In this document: one piece after another, positions 6,413-14,736 of the stretch | Numbering within the stretch: position 1 is the stretch's first letter | How the letters are laid out: the number at the start of each line of letters is the position of its first letter | DNA from: Bacillota bacterium | GTDB taxonomy: Bacteria > Bacillota > DSM-12270 > Thermacetogeniales > Thermacetogeniaceae | Direction: 5' to 3' | Assembly: GCA_030627585.1 (NCBI GenBank) | Contig: DAOURU010000001.1 | Location: 1 to 17,227 of the forward strand | DNA length: 17,227 nt | Notes under the pieces: generated by a model | The model's database searches: none | Told to the model about the DNA's origin: nothing | The model's input: only the letters and a program-made list of their open reading frames with translations | Program-made: the position numbers and the translations under genes

Positions 6413-7432
6413 ATGGATGAAAACGTGTCAGTTGTTCACAAGATTCTGAACTACCTTTATTTAACATTAAGCAAAACCATTCCCGCAATCCCTTTCAGCG
6501 GACAGTACTGGCTGGAAGAAGTCACGCGCGGGGTAGGCGCCTGCGTCATGGATGAATACGGGAAAGAATTGGAGCTATCCAGCCGGCGCCCCGCAGACAT
6601 CTGCAGGGCTTATTTGGATATTCTCGACCGCGAGGGGTTCCTGGAGGCAAGCGCTTACCGGCTGGAAGAAGAAGGGGAAAACGTCCTGGTAAACTTGACC
6701 CGGAGTCGCTGCATTTATCTGGATTTCTGCCGGGGCGCAGAAAAAGAAGAGCTTTTCTTTTACTGTCCCCGCCTGGGGGCGTTCCAGGCCTGCCTCCAGC
6801 GGGTGCTGGGGAGCGAGTATTCTAGGGAAGTCACGATTAATGCGGAGGCAGACATGTGCCGTGGCCGGGTTTCCCCCACCAGGCGCCTGAAAACAGAGAT
6901 CGTCACCCGCGAAGGGGATCTTTTAAAAATTGCAGGAGAAAGGGCAATCCTTTTGCCCAAGGAAACTTACGCCTCTATTTTTGTCGCGCTTAAAGAATAC
7001 GCGCCCCATATTATTAAAACCATCCTCTTTGATGCCGGCTACCTTTCGGCCCTGACGGTCGCCGCGCAGGCAAAAACCTTCTACAATACACCCTTAGAAG
7101 CGCTGGAGGCGCTTTTTGAGGAAGTCAAGAATTGCGGCCTCGCAAGGGTGGAACTGGTCTCACTGGAACCGGGGGCAGGGCGTGCGGTAATCAGGTGCTA
7201 TAATTCCTTCCAGGTGGCAACAGTCAAGAAGTACGGCTGGTTTTACCGGACACCGCGCGTTGTCTGCGACCTTCTTCGGGGAATGTTCTCCGCCTATTTG
7301 ACTGTTCTCCTTGAGCGGAAGATCCTATGCGAAGAAATGCGGTGCGAGGCGCTGGAAGGAGATTACTGCGAATTCCATGCTTTACCTGATGAAAGTGGAG
7401 CCCAGGCAGCGGGGAGTGAGCCTCTTGTCTGA
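6413..7432 (+). CDS. V4R (4-vinyl reductase-type) sensor protein with two V4R-like domains
   Basis: A 339-residue soluble protein. The C-terminal half (about 175-325) is a recognisable V4R domain, ending in VCDLLRGMFSAYLTVLLER, EEMRCEALEGDYCEF with Cys311 and Cys319. The N-terminal half (about 30-155) looks like a diverged second copy, including Cys100, Cys106, Cys118, Cys127 and a closing ADMC (Cys149). V4R domains are predicted small-molecule (hydrocarbon or pyrrole-type) binding domains and occur in regulators and in BchJ-like proteins; the ligand here is unknown. The cysteine group could bind zinc or an Fe-S cluster. The ATG at 6413 has GGAGGTG at 6399-6405, and the gene starts 5 bases after the KaiC-like gene, so it is very probably cotranscribed and works with it. 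A direct reductase role is unlikely. Confidence 0.8.
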   Translation: MDENVSVVHKILNYLYLTLSKTIPAIPFSGQYWLEEVTRGVGACVMDEYGKELELSSRRPADICRAYLDILDREGFLEASAYRLEEEGENVLVNLTRSRCIYLDFCRGAEKEELFFYCPRLGAFQACLQRVLGSEYSREVTINAEADMCRGRVSPTRRLKTEIVTREGDLLKIAGERAILLPKETYASIFVALKEYAPHIIKTILFDAGYLSALTVAAQAKTFYNTPLEALEALFEEVKNCGLARVELVSLEPGAGRAVIRCYNSFQVATVKKYGWFYRTPRVVCDLLRGMFSAYLTVLLERKILCEEMRCEALEGDYCEFHALPDESGAQAAGSEPLV

Positions 7433-7694
7433 CCAGCACCAGCATGTCCTGGAAAACGGGGGTGTGCGCGAGAGTATTGTTCGGATTGAACTCCTGACAT
7501 TTTTTCAAGCCAACCCTCATACCAGAGATACCGCTGCAGGGTTGGCGCGGCGTCTGCACCGCCCGCTTGAGGATGTTGCTGCCGCTGCGGCTGCCCTTGC
7601 CAGAATCGGGATTTTAGATCAAAACGGGAGCGGTCCTTATGTTGTTTACCGGCTGCGGCACGGAGAACTGATCAGAGCTTATTTTGAGAATTAA
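7425..7694 (+). CDS. Small winged-helix DNA-binding-like protein
   Basis: An 89-residue protein with a winged-helix fold pattern: a first helix (SIVRIELLTFFQANP, residues 17-31), a helix-turn-helix (DTAAGLARRLHRPLEDVAAA, 35-54), a third helix running into IGILDQNG (61-68) and a wing strand YVVYRL. Such modules bind DNA or act as protein contacts; there is no second domain. I chose TTG 7425, which overlaps the V4R stop by 8 bases and has GGGGAG at 7411-7416. A GTG at 7416 or ATG at 7389 in the same frame would lengthen it by 3 or 12 residues but lacks well-spaced sites. The tight overlap implies translational coupling with the V4R gene. It may be the DNA-binding output or an adaptor between ATPases and kinase; this is not shown by sequence. 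Confidence 0.7.
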   Translation: MSDQHQHVLENGGVRESIVRIELLTFFQANPHTRDTAAGLARRLHRPLEDVAAAAAALARIGILDQNGSGPYVVYRLRHGELIRAYFEN

Positions 7695-7722
7695 CGGGAA
7701 AATTTCGAAGGAGGGGCCGTCC

Positions 7723-8802
7723 TTGCAACAGCAAAAGAAAGAAGCGGGAAAGAAGGGAGCGCCGGAACCGACGCTCCAGCAGGTTTTGAATGGTTTTCCT
7801 GCAGGTGTTATGATCATTGACAGGTCAGAAAGAATTATCGGGTTTAACCGTTTTTTTGAGGAAGCGACAGGGCTTTCCGAGCAGAATGTCCGGGGGCGGC
7901 ATTTCCGGGAACTCTTCGGAAAAAAGGGGTTTCCGGAAGATCACCCTTTATTATTAACCCTAACCACCGGGAAGGAATTTAGCAGGATTGCTCCGGAGAA
8001 GTTCCTTCCCTTTTTCTCCCCCTGTTCTGCGTATATCAGCACTCACGTTTTAAGGGGCGCAAGCGGGGAGAAGGCAGGGGCGATGGCCGTGCTCTGGGAT
8101 GCCAGGCGCCAGCAGGAATTGGAGCAAGCAGTAATCCGGGCCGAGCGCCTTGCGATTATGGGCCAGTTGGCTGCGGGGGCGGTTCATGAAATCAGGAATC
8201 CTCTCACGGCAGTGGCGGGTTTTCTTCAGATACTGAAAAAGGAGTTGGAAGGAACGCCCCGCGTTGAGTATGTGGATATTATGCTGGATGCCCTCGAGCG
8301 CGTAAATTCTATTATCGGGGGCTTTCTCCGCCTGGCAAAGCCCGGTCTTCCCCAGCGGAAGCCGTATCATTTAAGGGATTTGATTGAAAACGTACTCAAG
8401 TTATGGGAAAGTGAGGGGGCGCGCCGGGGGATTGCAGTCAATGCCTCTTTTGCACCGGGCCTGCCGCCGGTTTTGCTGGACGAAGAGCAGTTTCAACAGG
8501 TGCTGTTGAATATTTTTAATAACGCGCTTGAGGCGATGCCGGATGGCGGCGAAATCAAGCTTGCGGTTGAGATTGACCGGGAGGACGACCTGATCCGGAT
8601 TACAATCCAGGATACAGGGCCGGGGATTCCGGAAGCGGTTCAAGCTCAGGTTTTTGAGCCCTTCTTTACAACCAAGGAAACGGGGACCGGTTTAGGGCTT
8701 TATATTTCACGGGCGATTATTCAAAATCACGGTGGAGAGATTGTAATTGAAAATAACCCCGAGCGGGGTTGCAAAGTTACCATCATCCTTCCTCAGGCAT
8801 AG
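7723..8802 (+). CDS. Cytoplasmic PAS-domain sensor histidine kinase, sporulation-kinase-like
   Basis: A 359-residue histidine kinase with no membrane segments. A PAS domain (about 17-127) precedes a HisKA domain whose phospho-acceptor is His155 in HEIRNPLTAVAGFLQIL. This H-box wording is typical of the Bacillus sporulation kinases KinB/KinE and their relatives. The ATPase domain is complete: N-box NIFNNALEAM (263-272), G1 DTGPGIP (297-303), F-box FEPFFTTK (311-318), G2 GTGLGL (321-326). I chose TTG 7723 because AAGGAGGGG (7708-7716) precedes it. It is the last gene of the KaiC-like run and has no response regulator beside it, so it is an orphan. Clostridial orphan kinases of this kind can phosphorylate Spo0A directly; that role here is inference. 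Confidence 0.9.
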   Translation: MQQQKKEAGKKGAPEPTLQQVLNGFPAGVMIIDRSERIIGFNRFFEEATGLSEQNVRGRHFRELFGKKGFPEDHPLLLTLTTGKEFSRIAPEKFLPFFSPCSAYISTHVLRGASGEKAGAMAVLWDARRQQELEQAVIRAERLAIMGQLAAGAVHEIRNPLTAVAGFLQILKKELEGTPRVEYVDIMLDALERVNSIIGGFLRLAKPGLPQRKPYHLRDLIENVLKLWESEGARRGIAVNASFAPGLPPVLLDEEQFQQVLLNIFNNALEAMPDGGEIKLAVEIDREDDLIRITIQDTGPGIPEAVQAQVFEPFFTTKETGTGLGLYISRAIIQNHGGEIVIENNPERGCKVTIILPQA

Positions 8803-8822
8803 ATTCAGGCAAAAATAAGGTC

Positions 8823-8852
8823 TTGCATAAAAGGGCTTTCATGCCAAATAAT
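8823..8852 (+). promoter_or_regulatory. Candidate sigma-A promoter of argS
   Basis: TTGCAT at 8823-8828 and AATAAT at 8847-8852 are separated by 18 bases, in the 89-base gap between the kinase and argS. A transcript from here would have a leader of about 30 bases and carry the AAAAGGGG site at 8877-8884 before the ATG at 8892. There is no T-box-like length in the gap, so tRNA-dependent attenuation of argS is excluded here. Confidence 0.4.
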
Positions 8853-8891
8853 AGAAAGATGAAGAAACTTTAGTTTAAAAGGGGTTTCCCG

Positions 8892-10562
8892 ATGGGGGTT
8901 TTGGAGCGCTTAAAAAGCCAGATTTATCAAGCTTTAACGCGGGCTGCGCAAGAGGCCCGGGAGGAGGGGAGAATTGCCTGCGGGCAGATCCCTCCCTTTA
9001 CATTAGAGGTGCCCCGCGAAAAAGCGCACGGAGATTTAGCGACGAATCTTGCCATGCTTCTTTCCCGCGCGGCGGGCCAACCCCCGCGCCTGATTGCGCA
9101 GGTGCTCCTGGAATATTTCCGCGGGGGGAATCGGATCGCGCGGGTGGAGGTGGCAGGGCCCGGCTTTATTAACTTTTTTTTGGACCCGTCCTGGCTTTAT
9201 GAGGTTTTACCGGAGGTTGAAGCGCAGGATGAATCCTACGGGTGTTCCAGTTTGGGGCAGGGGCAGAAGGTTCAGGTGGAATTTGTCAGCGCGAATCCCA
9301 CCGGGCTTCTCCATATGGGAAACGCGCGGGGCGCCGCGCTGGGCGACACCCTGGCCCGGATCCTTGCCGCCGCAGGTTATGATGTGACGCGCGAGTTTTA
9401 TATCAATGATGCCGGAAATCAAATTGAGACCTTTGGGCATTCCCTTGAGGCCAGGTATCTGCAGTTGCTGGGGCATGACGTCCCCTTCCCTGAAGACGGG
9501 TATCCGGGGCAAGATCTTATCGACAACATGAAAAGCTTGATTGCCGAGGTGGGGGATAAATATGTGGCAATCGATCCGCGCCTGCGGCGGGAAAGGTTGG
9601 TTAAGTACGCCCTCAAAGAAAAGCTTGCCCGAATGGAGCGCGATCTGACCGACTTCGGGGTCGTCTACGATGTTTGGTTTTCCGAGCAGACCCTTCATGA
9701 TTCCGGAGCTGTAGAAAATGTTTTGAGGGAATTGCAGGCAAAGGGTTATTTGTACGAGGACGAAGGCGCCCTGTGGTTTCGTTCCGCCCTTTTTGGCGAC
9801 GAAAAGGACGAGGTATTGGTACGGGGCAACGGGACGCCTACCTACTTTGCGGTTGATATTGCCTACCACCAAAACAAGTTTCAGCGGGGCTTTAAGCGGG
9901 TGGTTAATGTCTGGGGGGCGGATCACCACGGCCATGTCCCCCGCTTAAAGGGGGCGATGCGGGCGCTGGGGTTTGACCCGGACCGGCTTGAAGTAATCAT
10001 TATGCAGCTTGTGAGGCTTTTTAAAGGCGGCGCGCCAGTGCGCATGTCAAAGCGGACGGGGGAATACATTACCTTGCGGGAACTCATGGAGGAGGTAGGC
10101 CGGGACGCAGCGCGCTATTTTTTCTTGCTGCGGAGCGCCGACAGCCACCTCGATTTTGACCTTGATTTGGCCAGAGAACAGTCCAGCGAAAACCCGGTTT
10201 ACTACATCCAGTACGCGTATGCCCGGATCTGCAGCATTTTACGCAATACGGAGGCCCCGCTTCCCCGCGCCCAGGAAGCTGTGCTCGAAGCCCTCCAGGA
10301 TCCCGCAGAGCTCGCCCTGATTCGGAAAATTGCCGATCTTCCGGGGGAAATTCTTTTTGCGGCAACCAGTCTCGAGCCGCACCGCCTTGCCCATTACGCT
10401 TACGAATTGGCAACCCTTTTTCACGGTTTTTATACCACGTGCCGCGTTCTGACCGAGGATCCCGTCTTACGGGCGGCGCGCCTTGTGCTCGTTAATGCTT
10501 GCCGCATTACCTTGCGGAATACCCTGGGCCTTTTAGGTGTTTCTGCACCGGAAAGGATGTAA
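8892..10562 (+). CDS. argS: Arginyl-tRNA synthetase
   Basis: Charges tRNA-Arg with arginine using ATP; a class I synthetase of the cytoplasm. The 556-residue length is normal. The N-terminal Add1 domain (about 1-105) includes the family block REKAHGDLATNLAM. The class I HIGH motif is HMGN at residues 141-144, inside FVSANPTGLLHMGNARG. The second signature is MSKRTG at 385-390 in place of KMSKS, as usual in ArgRS. The C-terminal anticodon-binding domain begins near YIQYAYARICSILRN. The ATG at 8892 has AAAAGGGG at 8877-8884. It is followed by rpoE with a 22-base gap, which is a conserved Firmicute order. Confidence 0.97.
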   Translation: MGVLERLKSQIYQALTRAAQEAREEGRIACGQIPPFTLEVPREKAHGDLATNLAMLLSRAAGQPPRLIAQVLLEYFRGGNRIARVEVAGPGFINFFLDPSWLYEVLPEVEAQDESYGCSSLGQGQKVQVEFVSANPTGLLHMGNARGAALGDTLARILAAAGYDVTREFYINDAGNQIETFGHSLEARYLQLLGHDVPFPEDGYPGQDLIDNMKSLIAEVGDKYVAIDPRLRRERLVKYALKEKLARMERDLTDFGVVYDVWFSEQTLHDSGAVENVLRELQAKGYLYEDEGALWFRSALFGDEKDEVLVRGNGTPTYFAVDIAYHQNKFQRGFKRVVNVWGADHHGHVPRLKGAMRALGFDPDRLEVIIMQLVRLFKGGAPVRMSKRTGEYITLRELMEEVGRDAARYFFLLRSADSHLDFDLDLAREQSSENPVYYIQYAYARICSILRNTEAPLPRAQEAVLEALQDPAELALIRKIADLPGEILFAATSLEPHRLAHYAYELATLFHGFYTTCRVLTEDPVLRAARLVLVNACRITLRNTLGLLGVSAPERM

Positions 10563-10584
10563 AGTTTTAGGGGGTCAGGGGAAT

Positions 10585-11010
10585 ATGAGCAGAGCAGAAT
10601 GGGGAAAGAAAGACGCTATTCTTGACTTTATTTACGAATTCATAAAAACCAACGGGCAGCCTGTTCACTATTCGATTTTAATGGAAGAGGTTGAAAAAAA
10701 ATTCTTGGCTTCCCGCGCAACAGATTTAGTGCAGGCAAAAGCGAGGTTTTATACATGGCTCAACCTTGATGTCCGTTTTGTGTATTTAGGGGAGGGCCGG
10801 TGGGGGCTGCGCAGTTGGGCGCCCCAGAAGGGGACGCGCCGTGTTCCCCTCGTTTCGCTCATGCATAAGACGGTGGAATACAACGACGAACCCCCCCGGG
10901 CTTCGGAAGAAGAGGAATTGGGCAACGAACTCTTTCCTGCTCAGGAATTGCTCCGCGGAAAAGTGAAACCTGTTTCCGGGCGGGGGGAGTTCGAAGGAGA
11001 AAATTACTAG
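10585..11010 (+). CDS. rpoE: DNA-directed RNA polymerase delta subunit
   Basis: A 141-residue protein with the HARE-HTH domain found in the Gram-positive RNA polymerase delta subunit. The diagnostic block ARFYTWLNLDVRFVYLGEG, then RWGLRSW, lies at residues 53-78. In Bacillus, delta increases promoter selectivity and helps recycle polymerase. The usual long acidic tail is shortened here: only a patch EEEEL near 108-112 and scattered acidic residues follow, compared with a very acidic C terminus in B. subtilis (173 residues). The tail-dependent displacement of RNA may therefore be weaker; this is inference. The start at ATG 10585 is set by AGGGG just upstream; a longer frame from 10537 would overlap argS. 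The argS-rpoE-pyrG order supports the call. Confidence 0.85.
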   Translation: MSRAEWGKKDAILDFIYEFIKTNGQPVHYSILMEEVEKKFLASRATDLVQAKARFYTWLNLDVRFVYLGEGRWGLRSWAPQKGTRRVPLVSLMHKTVEYNDEPPRASEEEELGNELFPAQELLRGKVKPVSGRGEFEGENY

Positions 11011-11029
11011 ATTTCAAGGAGGGGGCAGG

Positions 11030-11662
11030 ATGCAGATTCGCTGGTTCGGACATGCATGTTTTCTTTGTGAGGGGAGCGGGGTGCGCCTCCTTACTGATCC
11101 CTTCAGTAAAGAAGTAGGCTACCCTTTCCCCCGCGCAGAAGTCGATTTGGTAACGGTAAGCCACGATCACTACGATCATAACGCGGTCGAGGAGCTTCCG
11201 GGGCGTCCGGCTGTCATCAGGGAGCCGGGGCGTCATGCCGTGAAAGGGATTCAGGTGGAAGGCTTCCCTGTCTTTCACGACGAGGTAAAGGGCGCAAAAC
11301 GGGGAAAGAATCTTATTTTCGTTTGGGAGATGGACGGAGTCAGGGTCTGTCATCTTGGAGACCTGGGTCATCTTTTAGAGCCTGATACCGTTGCGGCCTT
11401 AGGGAAGATTGACATCTTGATGGTCCCGGTTGGAGGAATTTTTACAATTGATGCTGACGGAGCGCGCAAGGTGGTCGAACAGCTGGCGCCGCGCGTTGTG
11501 ATTCCCATGCATTACAAAACCCCGGCCCTGACCTTTGAACTCGCTTCCGGGGAGGATTTCACGCGTTCTTTCGAGCAGGTGCGGAGAGAGAAAGTGTATG
11601 CAGGAGACGCAAAAAGTTTGCCGGCCCGGCAGGAAGTAGTGGTGCTCGACTACCTTCCCTAG
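11030..11662 (+). CDS. MBL-fold (UlaG-like) metal-dependent hydrolase
   Basis: A 210-residue metallo-beta-lactamase-fold enzyme. The metal-binding motif HDHYDH is at residues 45-50, preceded by the strand DLVTVS. Further ligands are visible as HLGDLGH (108-114, with Asp111) and the C-terminal IPMHYKTP (His161). This pattern fits the UlaG/UPF0173-like group of small hydrolases acting on phosphoesters or lactones, but the substrate is unknown. The ATG at 11030 is preceded by AAGGAGGGGG. It lies between rpoE and pyrG, which are usually neighbours in Firmicutes, so it may be an insertion into that order. It is 19 bases after rpoE and probably shares its transcript, whereas pyrG has a separate promoter. 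Confidence 0.85.
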   Translation: MQIRWFGHACFLCEGSGVRLLTDPFSKEVGYPFPRAEVDLVTVSHDHYDHNAVEELPGRPAVIREPGRHAVKGIQVEGFPVFHDEVKGAKRGKNLIFVWEMDGVRVCHLGDLGHLLEPDTVAALGKIDILMVPVGGIFTIDADGARKVVEQLAPRVVIPMHYKTPALTFELASGEDFTRSFEQVRREKVYAGDAKSLPARQEVVVLDYLP

Positions 11663-11701
11663 CGTGCCCCCGGGCTTGCAGACTTTACGCCCAGTTGCGC
11701 G

Positions 11702-11758
11702 CAGGCGCCCGGCAAGAGGCGATTCAAAGACCCGTTAATACGGCCCGCAAAGCGCCTG
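11702..11758 (+). repeat. Inverted repeat with inner hairpin upstream of the pyrG promoter
   Basis: CAGGCGC at 11702-11708 pairs exactly with GCGCCTG at 11752-11758. Inside, CCGT (11732-11735) pairs with ACGG (11740-11743) over a TAAT loop. There is no T-run after either, so it is not a standard intrinsic terminator. It could stabilise the 3' end of the rpoE-MBL message. The whole gap 11663-11880 otherwise holds only the pyrG promoter. Confidence 0.3.
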
Positions 11759-11795
11759 TTCGTCAGGACGGTGGGGATCTGGGAATTACCTCCCC

Positions 11796-13563
<1,768 letters not shown>

Positions 13564-13566
13564 TTT

Positions 13567-14652
13567 TTGTACGGGGTTCATCTGATTCAAGAGACGGAAC
13601 GAGATCTTTTTAATGATTTTATCAGTTCTTCTCCAAAACCTCATTTTCTCCAAACTTACGAGTGGGGTGAATTAAAAAAAGCCACCGGTTGGGAGCCCCT
13701 CCGCTTGCTGGCAACAAAGGAGGGACGCCCGTTTGCTGCAATCTCTCTTTTGAAGCGTCGCCTTCCCTTTTTCAGCCGCGCCATTCTTTATGCGCCCCGG
13801 GGCCCCATCCTGGGGGAGGAGTGCGATGCGGAGGCGGAGGACTTTTTCTGGGAAGAAGTAAAGAAAACAGCTCGCCTGCACCGGGCGATTTTTTTGAAAA
13901 TCGATCCCGATATTCTAAAAGAGGATGAAAGCTACCGCCTCCGGCTCGAGAAACGGGGCTTTTGCCCCCGGGGAAACCGCCTTGGATTCGGCGGCATTCA
14001 GCCGCGCTTTGTTTTTCGCCTCAACCTCACACCTGCCGAAGAGGAAATCCTGGCGGTCATGGAAAGCAAAACGCGCTATAATATTCGCCTCGCAGAACGG
14101 AAAGGCGTCCGGGTGCGAACCGCCGAAGATCGCTCTGACCTCAAAACATTTTACGATTTGCTGGCGGAAACGGCAGCGCGGGATAGATTTTTAATCCGCT
14201 CTTTCCATTATTTCGAGCAGATTTGGGAGCACTTTGTGCGCCGCGGTACCGCCCGGATCTTTCTTGCCGAGTACCGGGGCAGGGCAATTGCCGGCACCCT
14301 TGCCTTCCACTGCGGGGACCGGGTCTGGTACCTGTACGGTGCCTCAAGCGACCGCTTCCGGAATGTCATGCCGAACCACCTGCTGCAGTGGACGATGATC
14401 CGCTGGGCGCGGGAGTTAGGCTGCAGGATCTACGATTTCCGGGGCGTGCCCGGAGACGCCAATCCTGAAAATCCTTTACACGGTTTATATCGCTTTAAAA
14501 AGGGTTTTGGGGCGCAATTTACCGAGTTTATCGGAGAATACGACCTGATCATTTCGCCGTTTTGGTACTTTCTCTGGACGCGGGTTCTTCCGCTCTACCA
14601 GCAGATCCTGCGCGGGCTGCGCCGTCGGAGCAAAGAAGAGGAGGCATTTTAA
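13567..14652 (+). CDS. FemAB-family aminoacyltransferase (peptidoglycan interpeptide bridge type)
   Basis: A 361-residue protein of the FemABX group, which adds amino acids from aminoacyl-tRNA to the lipid II peptide. Fem proteins are built from two GNAT-like domains. The N-terminal part has HFLQTYEWGELKKATGW, typical of the first, and the central segment MESKTRYNIRLAERKGV (about 164-180) is the usual hinge signature. The second domain carries YLYGASSDRFRNVMPNHLLQW (starting near 255) and RIYDFRGVPG. The end of the protein is hydrophobic (ISPFWYFLW) and may sit against the membrane. Start TTG 13567 lies 3 bases after pyrG with GGAGGG at 13554-13559, so it is probably cotranscribed with pyrG. 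The specific amino acid and target are not readable. Its partner alr downstream supports a cell-wall role. Confidence 0.85.
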   Translation: MYGVHLIQETERDLFNDFISSSPKPHFLQTYEWGELKKATGWEPLRLLATKEGRPFAAISLLKRRLPFFSRAILYAPRGPILGEECDAEAEDFFWEEVKKTARLHRAIFLKIDPDILKEDESYRLRLEKRGFCPRGNRLGFGGIQPRFVFRLNLTPAEEEILAVMESKTRYNIRLAERKGVRVRTAEDRSDLKTFYDLLAETAARDRFLIRSFHYFEQIWEHFVRRGTARIFLAEYRGRAIAGTLAFHCGDRVWYLYGASSDRFRNVMPNHLLQWTMIRWARELGCRIYDFRGVPGDANPENPLHGLYRFKKGFGAQFTEFIGEYDLIISPFWYFLWTRVLPLYQQILRGLRRRSKEEEAF

Positions 14653-14693
14653 TTTTCAGCAGCACGGCATCATTTCGGCAGAAGGTTAGACCT

Positions 14694-14735
14694 GGAGGTA
14701 TTTGGCAAAGAGACGGAGGTATTTGGCAAGGAGAC
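14694..14735 (+). repeat. 21-bp tandem duplication carrying the alr ribosome-binding site
   Basis: Bases 14694-14714 and 14715-14735 are the same 21-bp unit, beginning GGAGGTATTTGG and ending GAGAC, with one difference (A to G at unit position 16). Each copy carries GGAGG, and the change in copy 2 makes AAGGAG at 14728-14733, just 3 bases before the alr ATG at 14737. The GGAGG of copy 2 is 17 bases from the ATG, too far to work normally. The duplication therefore moved the old site away and a point change seems to have supplied a new one. Confidence 0.75.
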
Positions 14736-14736
14736 G

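Noticed and set aside
8803..8891. T-box or other riboswitch upstream of argS
   Set aside because: The 89-base gap is too short for a T-box and has no terminator hairpin; only a simple promoter is supported.
9207..9935. 242-codon frame on the - strand inside argS
   Set aside because: It is antisense to a well-conserved part of argS, shows no family motif, and is a shadow of the biased codon usage of the real gene.
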